Notes under the pieces: model-generated
Told to the model about the DNA's origin: nothing
Databases searched by the model: none
Seen by the model: only the letters and a program-made list of their open reading frames with translations
Part shown: piece by piece, positions 8,395-17,992 of the stretch
Layout of the letters: every line of letters begins with the position of its first letter
Numbering within the stretch: position 1 is the first letter of the stretch
NCBI RefSeq assembly: GCF_000768065.1
Contig: NZ_JRKM01000001.1
Location: 2,356,001 to 2,420,000 of the forward strand
DNA length: 64,000 nucleotides
From: Aquabacterium sp. NJ1
GTDB lineage: Bacteria; Pseudomonadota; Gammaproteobacteria; Burkholderiales; Burkholderiaceae_C
Direction: 5' to 3'
Made by a program: the position numbers and the translations under genes

Positions 8395-8429
8395 GCGCTG
8401 CGCATCCTGATTTTTTGATCGATACCGAT

Positions 8430-9563
8430 ATGTCTCAACGCCAACGCGTGGTCGTGGGCCTCAGTGGCGGCGTGGATTCGGCCGTGACGGCCTGGTTGCT
8501 CAAGCAGCAGGGCCACGAGGTCATCGGCATCTTCATGAAGAACTGGGAAGATGACGACGACAGCGAGTACTGCTCGTCGCGTCAGGACTTTCTGGATGCC
8601 GCCTCGGTGGCCGACGTGATCGGCATCGAGATCGAGCACGTGAACTTCGCGGCCAACTACAAGGACCGCGTCTTCGCCGAGTTCCTGCGCGAGTACCAGG
8701 CCGGCCGCACGCCCAACCCCGATGTGCTGTGCAATGCCGAGATCAAGTTCAAGGCTTTTCTGGACCACGCCATGCGCCTGGGCGCCGAGAAGATCGCCAC
8801 GGGCCACTACGCCCGCGTGCGCGCGGTGGCCGATGCGGCGTATGAAAACGGCCAGCGCTTCGAGCTGTTGAAGGGCCTGGACCCGTTGAAGGACCAGAGC
8901 TACTTCCTGCACCGCCTGAACCAGGCGCAGCTGAGCAAGACCATGTTCCCCGTGGGCGAGCTGCCCAAGACCGAGGTGCGCCGCATCGCCGCCGAGATCA
9001 AACTGCCCAACGCCAAGAAGAAGGACTCGACGGGCATCTGCTTCATCGGCGAGCGCCCCTTCCGCGAGTTCCTCAACCGCTATCTGGCCAACGAACCCGG
9101 CCCGATCAAGGATGACCGCGGCCGCAAGCTGGGCGAGCACGTGGGCCTGAGCTTCTACACGCTGGGCCAGCGCAAGGGCATCGGCATCGGCGGCGTGAAA
9201 GAAAAAGGCGCCCCCCGCGGCGGCGGCGAGCACGACCCCTGGTTCGTGGCCCGCAAGGACATGGCCACCAACACCCTGTATGTGGTGCAAGGCCACGACC
9301 ACCCCTGGCTGCAGCAGCACACCCTGGTGGCCGACGACCTCAGCTGGGTGGATGGCAAGGGCCCGGCGGCGGGCCAGCCCGGTGTGGGCGCCAAGACGCG
9401 CTACCGCCAGGCCGACGCGCCCTGTGTCGTGGAAGCGGCTGACGCGAAAACCATCAGCCTGCGCTTCCCCGATGCGCAGTGGGCCGTGACGCCTGGCCAA
9501 TCGGCCGTGCTGTACCAAGGCGACGTGTGCCTGGGCGGTGGCGTGATCGCCAGCGCCGAATGA
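8430..9563 (+). CDS. mnmA: tRNA-specific 2-thiouridylase
   Basis: Puts sulfur on U34 of tRNA(Lys), tRNA(Glu) and tRNA(Gln), taking persulfide from the Tus relay. The 377-residue protein shows the PP-loop SGGVDS (residues 12-17), the catalytic pair of cysteines in [10 protein letters not shown] and TGICFIGER, and the tRNA-recognition segment KDQSYFL. The ATG at 8430 starts exactly before [16 protein letters not shown]. The gene ends in an ATGA overlap with the following PIN-domain gene, so the two are translationally coupled. Confidence 0.96.
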   Translation: MSQRQRVVVGLSGGVDSAVTAWLLKQQGHEVIGIFMKNWEDDDDSEYCSSRQDFLDAASVADVIGIEIEHVNFAANYKDRVFAEFLREYQAGRTPNPDVLCNAEIKFKAFLDHAMRLGAEKIATGHYARVRAVADAAYENGQRFELLKGLDPLKDQSYFLHRLNQAQLSKTMFPVGELPKTEVRRIAAEIKLPNAKKKDSTGICFIGERPFREFLNRYLANEPGPIKDDRGRKLGEHVGLSFYTLGQRKGIGIGGVKEKGAPRGGGEHDPWFVARKDMATNTLYVVQGHDHPWLQQHTLVADDLSWVDGKGPAAGQPGVGAKTRYRQADAPCVVEAADAKTISLRFPDAQWAVTPGQSAVLYQGDVCLGGGVIASAE

Positions 9564-10051
9564 ACGAGGCACTTCAGGCGGCGCCCCCTGGCGACGTCCC
9601 CATCGTCATCCTTGACACCAACGCCCTGCTGGACTGGCGGGTGTTCAAGGACCCGGCCGCCCAACCCATCGCCGATGCCATCCTGAGCGGCCGCATGCGC
9701 TGGATCGCCTGCCCGTCGATGGAGCAGGAGTGGCACCAGGTCTGGCCACGCAGCTACCTCAAGGCCTGGTTGCCTGACCCGATGCTGACGCTGACCGTGT
9801 TTCAGCATGCCGAGTTCGTGGACGAACCGCCGCGTGGCCCCTACCGCTGCAAGGACCCGGATGATCAGGTGTTCATTGACCTGGCGCTGCATGTGGGTGC
9901 GCGCTGGTTGTTCAGCAAGGATGCGGCACTGCTCAAGCTGGCAAGGCGCGCCCGGCCGCATGACCTGCAGATCATGAGCTTGCAGGCCTTTGTGGCCGGT
10001 CAGGCCACGCTGTCGGCGCCAGAAGGCAATGCCAATTCGGCGAGCGCCTGA
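9560..10051 (+). CDS. PIN-domain protein (putative toxin COG1569-like)
   Basis: PIN domains are metal-dependent ribonucleases built around a cluster of acidic residues. These are visible: Asp in [11 protein letters not shown] (about residue 19), Glu in PSMEQEW, the pair in [13 protein letters not shown], and Asp in [10 protein letters not shown]. At 163 residues it fits the PIN_3 group. The start ATG overlaps the mnmA stop (ATGA), and no better start exists. The 3' end runs 52 bases into the opposite-strand TPR gene. No antitoxin-like small gene sits beside it, so it may act as a housekeeping nuclease linked to tRNA modification instead of a classical VapC toxin. Confidence 0.8.
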   Translation: MNEALQAAPPGDVPIVILDTNALLDWRVFKDPAAQPIADAILSGRMRWIACPSMEQEWHQVWPRSYLKAWLPDPMLTLTVFQHAEFVDEPPRGPYRCKDPDDQVFIDLALHVGARWLFSKDAALLKLARRARPHDLQIMSLQAFVAGQATLSAPEGNANSASA

Positions 10052-11460
10052 GCCACCCGCTCGATCACCGGCGCCCACTGGCCGGCGTGTAGCCCGCCGG
10101 CATCCTGCCGGAACAGGCGCATCACACCGGGGTACCAGGGCGAATCGCTGCGCGCGTTGAGCCAGCGCCAGTCGGTCTTGTAGTCGCTCAGCAGCACCCA
10201 CACGGGCTTGCCCAAGGCCCCCGCCACATGGACCATGGACGTGTCCACGCCGATGAGCAGGTCCAGATTGGCCACCACGGCTGCGGTGTGCGCGAAGTCG
10301 CCCAGCGGCTCGGGCAGGGCTTCCAGCGGCTGGCCCGCTGGCGGGTGCAAGGCCTCGTCGCTGCCGGCGCCACTTTGCAGACTGAAGAAGCGCACGCCGG
10401 GCACACGCCACAGCGGCGCCAGCGCGGCCAGGGATGGCAGGGAGCGCTGTGCGTCGTTTTCATGCAGGGGGTTGCCGCGCCAGACCAGGCCCACACGCAA
10501 GGCCGCATCGGCATCGCGCGCCATGCCTTGCGCCGCGCGGCGAGCCACCAGCGGCGGTGCAGCCTGCAGGTAGGGCAGCCCGGCCGGGATGGTGTCCAGC
10601 GTGCTGCCACACAAAAAGGGCAGGCTCATCAAGGGGGCCCAGCAGTCCCATTCGGCGGGTGCAAAGGGTTCGTCAAACGCGATGTAGGCATCCAGGCCCT
10701 CGGCGGTGGCCAACCAGCTCTTCAAGGCCGGTTGCCCCCAGATGGCCACGCGGCTCGCGCCCATGGCCTTGAGCAGCGGCACATAACGCACCATGTGGAT
10801 CAGGTCGCCGTGTGCCGCGTCGGTGGCGATGAGCAGGGAGCGCCCTGCCAGCGGCTCGCCGCTCCAGCGGGTGAGGCCCAGCTTGGCTTGCAGCACGGCC
10901 GGGAAGTCGCGGCCTTCGTTGCACAGGAAGCCCTCGGCCCAGCGCCCTTGCCGCATCCACAGGTAGCCCAGGTTGAAGCGGGCCTTGTCGTAGTCGGGGC
11001 TCAGGTGCAGGGCATGGCTCAAGCAGGCCAGGGCGTCGTCCTCGCGGCGCATGCAGGTGAGCATGGCGCCCAGGTTGGACCAGGCCGCAGGGTCATCCGG
11101 GCGCAAGCTGATGGCGCGTCGGTAGCTGGCTTCAGCGGCTTCGAACTGCTGCAGCTGCGCCAGCAAGGTGGCCAGGTTCATCTGCGCGGCGTACAAGGTG
11201 GCATCGCAACGCAGCGCCTTCTGGTAGCAGGCCAGGGCCTCGTCCATCAGGCCATCTTCTTCCATCAGCAAGCCCAGGTTGGACCAGGCCTCGGCCAGAT
11301 CCGGCTGAAGCACCAGCGCCCGCCGAAAGCTCATCTGGGCCGCGCGCCGGTCACCCTCGCTTTGCTGTTGCACACCCAGCAGGAAGGCCGATTGCGCCTG
11401 GCCGAAACGATCATCGGTCAGCGCAGCCGGGCGGCTTGGGGCGTGTGTGGCGAGGTTCAT
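10000..11460 (-). CDS. TPR-repeat protein with glycosyltransferase-9-like C-terminus
   Basis: 486 residues. Residues about 20-160 hold four tetratricopeptide repeats (RRALVLQPDLAEAWSNLGLL, YQKALRCDATLYAAQMNLATLL, YRRAISLRPDDPAAWSNLGAML and one more). The C-terminal 250 residues end with the block GVDTSMVHVAGALGKPVWVLL followed by DWRWLNARSDSPWYPGVMRLFRQ. This block is typical of a family of TPR proteins whose C-terminal half has the fold of ADP-heptose-type GT-B glycosyltransferases. The role is probably glycan transfer on protein or surface polymer, but the substrate is unknown. The last 52 bases overlap the convergent PIN gene. Confidence 0.8.
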   Translation of the reverse strand: MNLATHAPSRPAALTDDRFGQAQSAFLLGVQQQSEGDRRAAQMSFRRALVLQPDLAEAWSNLGLLMEEDGLMDEALACYQKALRCDATLYAAQMNLATLLAQLQQFEAAEASYRRAISLRPDDPAAWSNLGAMLTCMRREDDALACLSHALHLSPDYDKARFNLGYLWMRQGRWAEGFLCNEGRDFPAVLQAKLGLTRWSGEPLAGRSLLIATDAAHGDLIHMVRYVPLLKAMGASRVAIWGQPALKSWLATAEGLDAYIAFDEPFAPAEWDCWAPLMSLPFLCGSTLDTIPAGLPYLQAAPPLVARRAAQGMARDADAALRVGLVWRGNPLHENDAQRSLPSLAALAPLWRVPGVRFFSLQSGAGSDEALHPPAGQPLEALPEPLGDFAHTAAVVANLDLLIGVDTSMVHVAGALGKPVWVLLSDYKTDWRWLNARSDSPWYPGVMRLFRQDAGGLHAGQWAPVIERVAQALAELALPSGADSVA

Positions 11461-11622
11461 CTCTGCTTGATCTCAAGGTCCGCAGGAAAACACGGCAGGG
11501 CCGCGGGCGGCGATGCCGCAGCGCTTTTCCGAGCTTACCGACCGGCCCCACAGTCCCAAGCGAGAAATAACGCTGCCCGACAGGCGCATACTGCAGGCTT
11601 CAAGGATGGATCAGCACACGCC

Positions 11623-12207
11623 ATGCCCCGTATCACCACGCCCTCCCCCGAAGCCTTGCGCAGACGCACCCTGTTCATGGGCATGGCCGCAGCCGCACTG
11701 GTGGCGGCCTGCGCCTCCTTGCTGGGCCCGCGCACGGTGGAGATCTCCCGCGACGAACTGCAGGCCAGGCTGGGCAAGCAGTTCCCGGTGACCAAGCGCG
11801 TCATGAAGTTGCTGGACGTGAGCGCCGGCGTGCCGCGACTGGATCTGCAGGGCGACAAGAACCGCGTGGCGCTGGGCTTTGACCTGACAGCCAAGGAGCT
11901 GATCATGGGCGGGGAACACAAGGGCGAGGTTGCCCTGAGCTTTGGCCTGCGTTTCGAGCCCAAGGACCTGACCATCCGCCTGACGCAGCCCAAGGTCGAG
12001 CAGGTGATGGTGGAAGGCCTGCCGCCGGTGTACCAGCGCGCACTGAGCACCATGGGTGCCCAGCTGGTGCAAGACAGCCTCAACGACTACCCGGTGCACC
12101 AGCTCAAGCCGGAAGACCTGCGCGCGACCGACCGCATGGGTTATGAGGTCAAGGACATCCAGATCACGGCCACCGGCCTGGCTGTGCACCTCGTGCCTCG
12201 CCACTGA
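11623..12207 (+). CDS. DUF1439 lipoprotein
   Basis: 194 residues. The N-terminus has twin basic residues (RRRT) followed by a hydrophobic stretch with a lipobox-like site (FMGMAAAALVAACASLLGP). The rest matches DUF1439 proteins such as E. coli YceB: a repeating beta pattern with an LxxKFPVTK-like start (LQARLGKQFPVTKRVMKLLDV), RLDLQGDKNRVALGFDLTA and a C-terminal KDIQITATGLAVHLVP. These are lipid-anchored tubular lipid-binding-like proteins of unknown precise role. It is a single gene divergent from the TPR gene. Confidence 0.85.
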   Translation: MPRITTPSPEALRRRTLFMGMAAAALVAACASLLGPRTVEISRDELQARLGKQFPVTKRVMKLLDVSAGVPRLDLQGDKNRVALGFDLTAKELIMGGEHKGEVALSFGLRFEPKDLTIRLTQPKVEQVMVEGLPPVYQRALSTMGAQLVQDSLNDYPVHQLKPEDLRATDRMGYEVKDIQITATGLAVHLVPRH

Positions 12208-12315
12208 GCAGGCGGGCTCGCTCAGGGCCGCCATGGCATCTTTCAGCCCGAGGGGCTGAAGAATCGCGCGTTCCGTCCGATATCACCGGGACCGTACGCA
12301 TTGCGAAGAAGAACC

Positions 12316-13791
12316 ATGGCCGGAGCATTCACCCTCAGAAAGAAGTTCGTCGCGGGCTTGTGCACCGTGGTCGTCGTGTCCCTGCTGGTGCTGCTGGGGG
12401 TGCGGCTGCTGGGCAAGAGCGCGCGCTTTCATTACCTGGAGCGCCAGCACCTGGCGCTGGTGATGCGCATGTCCAATGCGCTGCAGCTGAGCGCCGCGGC
12501 ACCACAGGCGAGCACGCTCACCCGGGAGGCGCTGCTGCAGACCATTGGCGAAGCACGCGCCATCGCCGCGCATGTCGATGTCGAGCTGTTCACGGTCGAG
12601 CAGTGGGCATTCCGGCTGATCGGCTTCGGCCCGGTGATCGACCTGCCGAACAAGGATGTGGTGGACCTGGACCACATGCGCGGCATCGTCGAAGCCGGCA
12701 GCGGCCCGGTCACGCCCGAGCTCGTCAAGCAGGTGCAGCCCGATATGGAACAGGTGATGGCCAACTCCGACCAGTTCGGCCCGATGGTCGAAGAGGCCGT
12801 GGACGTCATCAAGGTGATCGTGGTGGTGGTGAACCTGCTGGGCATTGGTGCGCTGTGCGCCAGCTTCTGGCTGATCCGCCAGGCCACCCTCAAGCCTCTG
12901 GAAATCGCCCTGCAGGCTGCCCAGCGCATCCAGAGCGGCGACCTCTCCAGCCCGGTGCCCGTGCACGCGCAAGACGAGATGGGCCAGCTGATGCAGGCCC
13001 TGGCCGACATGAAGGACAGCCTGGCCCGCGTGGTCGGTGATGTGCGCCAGCGCTCGCAAACGGTGGCGCACGCGATGAACGAGGTGGCCCATGGGCATGG
13101 TGACCTGTCGCAGCGCACCGAAGAGCAGGCCTCCACCATCCAGCAGACGGCCTCCAGCGTGGTGCAGCTGACGGCGTCCGTGCAGCAAAGCGTGAACAAC
13201 GCGCAGACGGCTGACCAGCAGGCCTCGTCGGCCGCGCAGATCGCCACGCAGGGCGGGCAGACGGTGGACGAAGTCGTGTCCAGCATGTCGCAGATCCTGG
13301 CTTCGTCCAAGAAGATCTCGGACATCACCAGCGTGATCGACGGCATCGCCTTCCAGACCAACATCCTGGCGCTCAATGCGGCCGTGGAAGCGGCCCGTGC
13401 CGGCGAGCAGGGCCGTGGTTTTGCCGTGGTGGCCGGCGAGGTCCGCAGCCTGGCGCAGCGCAGCGCTTCGGCCGCCAAGGAAATCGCCGCGCTCATCCGT
13501 GCTTCGGTGGAGCAGGTGGAGTCGGGCTCGCACCTGGTGACGCAGGCGGGCCAGACCATGAGCGAAGTGGTGTCGGCCGTGCGCCAGGTCTCGGGTCTGA
13601 TCTCCGAAGTCAGCAGCTCGCTGGGTGAGCAGGCCTCGGGCATCAGCCTGATCGACCAGGCCATGAGCCAGCTGGACCAGGCCACGCAGCAGAACGCCGC
13701 CCTGGCCGAGCAATCGGCCGCCGCGGTGGACGCCGTGCGCCAGGAAACCAGCTCGCTGGTGCAGACGGTGGGGCAGTTCAGGCTGGCGTGA
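12316..13791 (+). CDS. Methyl-accepting chemotaxis protein
   Basis: 491-residue transmembrane chemoreceptor. TM1 spans about residues 13-33, a periplasmic sensor of roughly 130 residues follows, then TM2 at about 163-186 ([22 protein letters not shown]) and a HAMP domain ([20 protein letters not shown]). The long cytoplasmic coiled coil has the invariant hairpin tip [28 protein letters not shown], which contacts CheA and CheW. The helical sensor ([32 protein letters not shown]) resembles a four-helix bundle. The ligand is unknown. No C-terminal CheR-tethering pentapeptide is seen. The start ATG 12316 is preferred over the TTG at 12301. Confidence 0.93.
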   Translation: MAGAFTLRKKFVAGLCTVVVVSLLVLLGVRLLGKSARFHYLERQHLALVMRMSNALQLSAAAPQASTLTREALLQTIGEARAIAAHVDVELFTVEQWAFRLIGFGPVIDLPNKDVVDLDHMRGIVEAGSGPVTPELVKQVQPDMEQVMANSDQFGPMVEEAVDVIKVIVVVVNLLGIGALCASFWLIRQATLKPLEIALQAAQRIQSGDLSSPVPVHAQDEMGQLMQALADMKDSLARVVGDVRQRSQTVAHAMNEVAHGHGDLSQRTEEQASTIQQTASSVVQLTASVQQSVNNAQTADQQASSAAQIATQGGQTVDEVVSSMSQILASSKKISDITSVIDGIAFQTNILALNAAVEAARAGEQGRGFAVVAGEVRSLAQRSASAAKEIAALIRASVEQVESGSHLVTQAGQTMSEVVSAVRQVSGLISEVSSSLGEQASGISLIDQAMSQLDQATQQNAALAEQSAAAVDAVRQETSSLVQTVGQFRLA

Positions 13792-13955
13792 TGGCCGGGT
13801 GGTGCCTGGGTGGTGCCCGCGCGATGCGGGGCTGGTGTGCGGGCTGGCGCCAAGCTGGTTCGGCCCGCGCTGGCCACAAGCGGGCGAAGTGGCGGACAAT
13901 GGCGCTTCTCCGCGTTTCTACCTAGTCCACCTCGCCTCAGTCAGGTTTCCGCATC

Positions 13956-14939
13956 ATGAGTATTTTTTCCGGCGACACCCGCCAGACCTGGGCCGACGCC
14001 TTCATCTCCGGCATCCCCTACGCCGCGGCCTCGGGCATGAAAGTGACCGAGCTGGGCAAGGGCACGGTGAGCCTGTTCCAGCCCGCGCGCGACACGTGGA
14101 CCGGTGATGCCGAGCTGCAGATGATCCACACCGGCTGCCTGAGCGTGCTGGCCGACACCGCCTGCGGCCTGGCCGTGGGCGCGGCCATGGACACGCCCGA
14201 GCCCATCGCCACGCTGGACTTGCGCATGGACTACCTGCGCCCGGCCATGGCCATGACCGATCTGGTGTGCAAGGCCGAGTGCTACCGCCTGTCGCGCAGC
14301 ATTGCGTTTGTGCGTGGCCAGGTGTTTCAGGTGGGCCAGGATGAGCCGGTGGCCACGGTGAACGCGACCTTCATGCGCGCCACGGCCAACACCCGCCGCA
14401 AGGACATGGGCACGGCAGCGGCACCAGCCCCGGTCTCGTTGACCCCGGCACAGGCGGCGTCCAGCCTGAGTGCACCGGCCAGCATCGAGCCCAGCCCGGT
14501 CATCGTCAGCCAGCGGGCCGATGTGCCCGAAGCGCTGGCCCTGCCACCCGGCCGCTCGCCGTATGTGGACTTCCTCGACATCCGCCAGCAGGCGCAGATC
14601 GAAGCCGGCCCCGTGTTCCGCCTGCCCTTCAAGCGCGAACTGATCGGCAACCCGGTGCTGCCGGCGCTGCATGGCGGCGTGCTGGCGGGTTTGGGCGAAA
14701 CGGCCATGATCCTGCACCTGACCAACACCAACCCGGCCATCAAGGGTGTGCCGCGTGGCATCGACTTCGCGATCGCCTACATGCGCTCGGCCAAGCCGGT
14801 GGACACCTTCGTGCAAGGCACCACCGTGCGCCAGGGCAACCGGGTGGCCCTGGTGCAGGTCTCGATCTGGCAGGACGATCCACAGCGGCCCGTGGCGCAA
14901 GCCCGCGGCCATTGCCTGATGCCACGCGACGAGGCCTGA
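13956..14939 (+). CDS. Tandem hotdog-fold acyl-CoA thioesterase-like protein
   Basis: 327 residues made of two PaaI/4HBT-like hotdog domains in tandem. The first (about 15-145) has HTGCLSVLADTACGLAVGAAM followed by TLDLRMDYLRP. The second (about 200-325) has ALHGGVLAGLGETAMILHL followed by GIDFAIAYMRSAKP. Both carry the helix and the beta strand that line the acyl-CoA site. A low-complexity Ala/Pro/Ser linker (about 150-180) joins them. These enzymes hydrolyse acyl-CoA thioesters. Double-domain forms can be pseudo-dimers in which only one site is active. The convergent neighbour is an epimerase gene. Confidence 0.8.
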   Translation: MSIFSGDTRQTWADAFISGIPYAAASGMKVTELGKGTVSLFQPARDTWTGDAELQMIHTGCLSVLADTACGLAVGAAMDTPEPIATLDLRMDYLRPAMAMTDLVCKAECYRLSRSIAFVRGQVFQVGQDEPVATVNATFMRATANTRRKDMGTAAAPAPVSLTPAQAASSLSAPASIEPSPVIVSQRADVPEALALPPGRSPYVDFLDIRQQAQIEAGPVFRLPFKRELIGNPVLPALHGGVLAGLGETAMILHLTNTNPAIKGVPRGIDFAIAYMRSAKPVDTFVQGTTVRQGNRVALVQVSIWQDDPQRPVAQARGHCLMPRDEA

Positions 14940-14954
14940 TCCGGGCCGGCTCGG

Positions 14955-15962
14955 TTACAGGCCACGCGCCTGGATGTCCTGGCCCAGCGCCCGCAGCATC
15001 TGCTCGTAAGACACTTTGGGTGCCCAGCCCAGTGCACGGGCCTTGGCGGTGGGGAAATGGCTGTCCCAGGCGATGAGGTTGAGCGCCTCGCGCGTGACCG
15101 GTGGGCGCTGACGCTGGAAGAAGCGCCGAAACAGCGGCTCGACCACGCTGGCCCCCAGGTAGGCCAGCCCGCGCGGGATCGAGCGCGGCAAGGGTGCCCC
15201 CATCAAGCGGGCCAGATCGCTGAAGTAACGCGCCCAGGTCACCGGCAAATCATCCTCGATGTTGAAGGCCTGGCCATAAGCGGCCGGGGTCTGCGCCGCC
15301 AGCAACAGGAAGTCGGCCACGTTATCGACCACCGTGAGCGCGGCATGGCCCTGCCCCCCGCCAATGAGCGCGGGCAGGCGCTGGCGCAAGGCATGGGCCG
15401 CATCCAGCAACCACGGGCCCGAACCCGGGCCGACGATGTTGGCCGGCCGCACCACGCACACCCGCCCACCCTGTGACTTGAAGCGCCAGGCCAGGGCTTC
15501 CTGCCCTTGCTTGGCCTTGCCGTATGGCCCTTGGGCCACGCCCAAAGGCGTGTCCTCTGCGCACACCTGGCGCTGGATCGCATCCCCATACGCGCAGATG
15601 CTGGTCGTCAGCACCACGATGGCCTGGTGCCGCAAGGCGGCGTCGAACACATGGGCCGTGCCCCCCACCGTGACGCGATCGTGCGCGGCATAAGTACCTG
15701 CATCCCCCACCAGCGCAGCCAGATGGAAGACACGCGCGCAACCCTGAACGGCGCGCTCCACATCGTCAGGCCGCGTGATGTCGCCGCGCACGACTTCCAC
15801 ACGTGCTGTCCAGTTCGAGGGCACGGCCTCCTGCGGCAAGGCCAGCACGCGTACAGACCAGCGCGTGTGCTGAAGCATCAGGCCCACCAGGGCACGGCCC
15901 AGAAAACCGCAACCGCCGGTGACCAGCACCATCTCATCTGGCTTGTCCATGTTCGCGCTCAC
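14955..15962 (-). CDS. NAD-dependent epimerase/dehydratase (extended SDR, 3-beta-HSD-like)
   Basis: Extended short-chain dehydrogenase of about 335 residues. The Rossmann motif TGGCGFLGRALV is near residue 16. The catalytic Tyr-Lys pair is in GPYGKAKQGQEAL (YxxxK), preceded by the Ser of TTSICAYG. The C-terminal half resembles 3-beta-hydroxysteroid dehydrogenase/isomerase-type proteins acting on lipids. The frame opens with a GTG whose first bases overlap the stop of the preceding MBL gene (GTGA). An ATG 12 bases further in is an alternative start. It is the third gene of a minus-strand operon SDR - MBL hydrolase - epimerase. Confidence 0.85.
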   Translation of the reverse strand: MSANMDKPDEMVLVTGGCGFLGRALVGLMLQHTRWSVRVLALPQEAVPSNWTARVEVVRGDITRPDDVERAVQGCARVFHLAALVGDAGTYAAHDRVTVGGTAHVFDAALRHQAIVVLTTSICAYGDAIQRQVCAEDTPLGVAQGPYGKAKQGQEALAWRFKSQGGRVCVVRPANIVGPGSGPWLLDAAHALRQRLPALIGGGQGHAALTVVDNVADFLLLAAQTPAAYGQAFNIEDDLPVTWARYFSDLARLMGAPLPRSIPRGLAYLGASVVEPLFRRFFQRQRPPVTREALNLIAWDSHFPTAKARALGWAPKVSYEQMLRALGQDIQARGL

Positions 15963-17044
15963 TTGACTTGCCTCTGCACCTGGCCGAAATGCGCCTCGCC
16001 AAACAGGTGGCTGGCCACATCGCCCGGAAACGCCCAGAAAGGCGTGCGCTCGCTGGACGTGGCGCAGTTCGGGTAGTCCGGGTTGGCCGATCGCCCGGCC
16101 AGGGTCTTTTCCAGCACCATGGAGATGTACTGGTCGTTGCTGCCCTCCAGCGTGTTGCCGTTGAGGATGACCTCGACCCCCGTGTGCTGCGCATAGCGCC
16201 GCACCGCGTTGATCCGCGAGTTCAAGGGCTCATACGCGTCGACGCCCACGCCGTTTTCACTGGTCACGCGGATGCCATCGGGCACACGCGCCGCCATGGA
16301 GTGGTTGCCTTCGGTGTGGCCGGGCGTGTGGACCAGCGCCAGGCCGGGGCCCAGGCTGAGGCTGCCCTCGAAGGTGATGACACGATCGGGCGCGATGCCG
16401 TCGATGCCATGCGGGCAATACCAATCGGCCTGGATGGGCAGCAAGGCCTGCGTGGACGCCCATTCCTGACGGTGCACCAGCAGCTTGGCTTTCGGGAAGT
16501 AGCTGGGCTTGCCGTTCGAGCCCAGCCACTTGCGCACGTCATGGGTGTGCAGGTGGTCGTAGCTGATGTAGTCGACCTGATCCGGCGTGATGCCGCACTC
16601 GGCCAGCGCGCCTTCCACGGTGTTGTACTGCGGGGCCACCACATTGATCAGGCTGCGCGGCACGCCCTGGGCCAGGCGCTTGAAGAAAGGCGTCTCGCGG
16701 TTGGCCTCGTGGTCCGTGGGGGACAGCATCAAGGTGCGCAGCACTTTGTCGTGGTCCCGGTACTGCACCACGAACAGCTTGTTGAACAGGTGGATCAGGG
16801 GGAACTTGAAGCCGCGGTGCGCGAACACGCCGGAGAACGCGTAGTAGGTCGGGTAGGGCGCGCGGATCAGGTTGAAGCTGCGGTAGAACAGCACCTCGGG
16901 CTCGGCCATCATGCGCTCGTGCAAGGCCTGTGCGCGCTGGCGCACCTCCTCGAGGCGGACCTGAGGGCTGCTGGAAGTACGCGCATGGTCGAAGTCGGCC
17001 AGCGCCTGCATGCCAGCCGGCATGGGCGTCATCATCATGTTCAT
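15959..17044 (-). CDS. MBL-fold metallo-hydrolase with an altered metal motif
   Basis: 361 residues with the beta-lactamase-fold pattern. The region of the metal motif reads DHLHTHDVRKW (near residue 165), that is HxHxHD instead of the usual HxHxDH. A later HTPGHTEGNH supplies the second ligand region. The asparagine-rich ILNGNTLEGSND stands where a final His ligand would be expected. The substrate is unknown. The neighbours (two SDR enzymes and an AraC-type regulator with an Arabinose_bd-like N-terminus) suggest lipid or aromatic-ester breakdown. No signal peptide is seen, so it is probably cytoplasmic. Confidence 0.75.
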   Translation of the reverse strand: MNMMMTPMPAGMQALADFDHARTSSSPQVRLEEVRQRAQALHERMMAEPEVLFYRSFNLIRAPYPTYYAFSGVFAHRGFKFPLIHLFNKLFVVQYRDHDKVLRTLMLSPTDHEANRETPFFKRLAQGVPRSLINVVAPQYNTVEGALAECGITPDQVDYISYDHLHTHDVRKWLGSNGKPSYFPKAKLLVHRQEWASTQALLPIQADWYCPHGIDGIAPDRVITFEGSLSLGPGLALVHTPGHTEGNHSMAARVPDGIRVTSENGVGVDAYEPLNSRINAVRRYAQHTGVEVILNGNTLEGSNDQYISMVLEKTLAGRSANPDYPNCATSSERTPFWAFPGDVASHLFGEAHFGQVQRQVK

Positions 17045-17100
17045 GGAAACTCGCTGAAGAGGTCGGTGAGGAAGCGGCGTTGAACGCGCTCAAGAAGGGC

Positions 17101-17907
17101 TCAATGCCCGGCCATGCGCGCCGTCACGAAGCGGTTGATGGCATCGGGCGAGAGCTTGGAGAGCAAGGCGAAGAACCGCGTCTGCAGGCCCACGGGCGTG
17201 TGCACGGGCAGGCGCGCCGGCGCGCCCTGCGACAGGCGCCAGATGCAATGCGCCACGTCGTCGGCGCTCAGGCGCACGCCCAGCGTCTGCACGGTCTTCA
17301 TCTTGCTGACGTCATTGGCCACCATGGCCGTGTTGACGAACAGGGGCAGCACGTCCACCACGCGGATGCCGAAGCGCTGCCATTCGATGTCCAGCGCCTC
17401 GGTGAAGCTGCGCACCGCCGCCTTGGTGGCCGAGTAGGTTGACAGCATGGGCTGGCCATACAGGGCCGAGGCCGAGCACAGGTTGATCACGCGCGCACCG
17501 GGTGTGCTGCGCAGATAAGGCAGGGCCGTGTGGCAGCCATTGACCACGCCCTTGAGGTTGATGTCGATGAGGCGGTGGTGACGGACCAGTTCGGCCTCTT
17601 CAAATGGGCTGGTCACCGAGATACCGGCATTGTTGACCAGCACGTCCAGGCGCTCGCCGGCGGCCTGGTGAAACGCCCGCAACTGCATGGCCCAGTCCTC
17701 GGGGCTGCTCACATCCAGGCGGCCAGCGTGGCAGTTGGTCTCGCCCAGTTGCCGGCGCAAGGCCATCACACCGGCCTCGTCCACGTCATACAGGCCCACG
17801 AACCAGCCTGCTTTGGCAAAACGCTCGGCCACGGCGCGGCCAATGCCTGCGGCCGCGCCGGTGATGAAGATGCTCTTGCGTGATGTCTGGCGTGCGGTGC
17901 TGGCCAT
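17101..17907 (-). CDS. SDR family oxidoreductase
   Basis: Classical short-chain dehydrogenase of about 268 residues from ATG 17907. It has the cofactor motif TGAAAGIGRAVA, the structural NNAG (VLVNNAGIS), the catalytic Ser of LCSASALYG and Tyr-Lys of YSATKAAV (YxxxK). An aspartate after the second strand (GLYDVDE) favours NAD(H). The C-terminal tail is longer than in minimal SDRs (SKLSPDAINRFVTARMAGH). It is the first gene of the three-gene minus-strand operon and is divergent from the AraC-type regulator. The ORF extends to 17934, but the extra residues carry no conserved features. Confidence 0.88.
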   Translation of the reverse strand: MASTARQTSRKSIFITGAAAGIGRAVAERFAKAGWFVGLYDVDEAGVMALRRQLGETNCHAGRLDVSSPEDWAMQLRAFHQAAGERLDVLVNNAGISVTSPFEEAELVRHHRLIDINLKGVVNGCHTALPYLRSTPGARVINLCSASALYGQPMLSTYSATKAAVRSFTEALDIEWQRFGIRVVDVLPLFVNTAMVANDVSKMKTVQTLGVRLSADDVAHCIWRLSQGAPARLPVHTPVGLQTRFFALLSKLSPDAINRFVTARMAGH

Positions 17908-17992
17908 GGATGCTCCTGTCGTGATCGCCAGCATAGAAGATCAGGGTTGTCCGGTCTTGACTACATCGACCGTGTTTTTGACAATTTCGTCC

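Noticed and set aside
10228..11622. Long plus-strand extension upstream of the DUF1439 lipoprotein
   Set aside because: The frame is open over the antisense of the TPR gene. The signal peptide and lipobox mark ATG 11623 as the real start.
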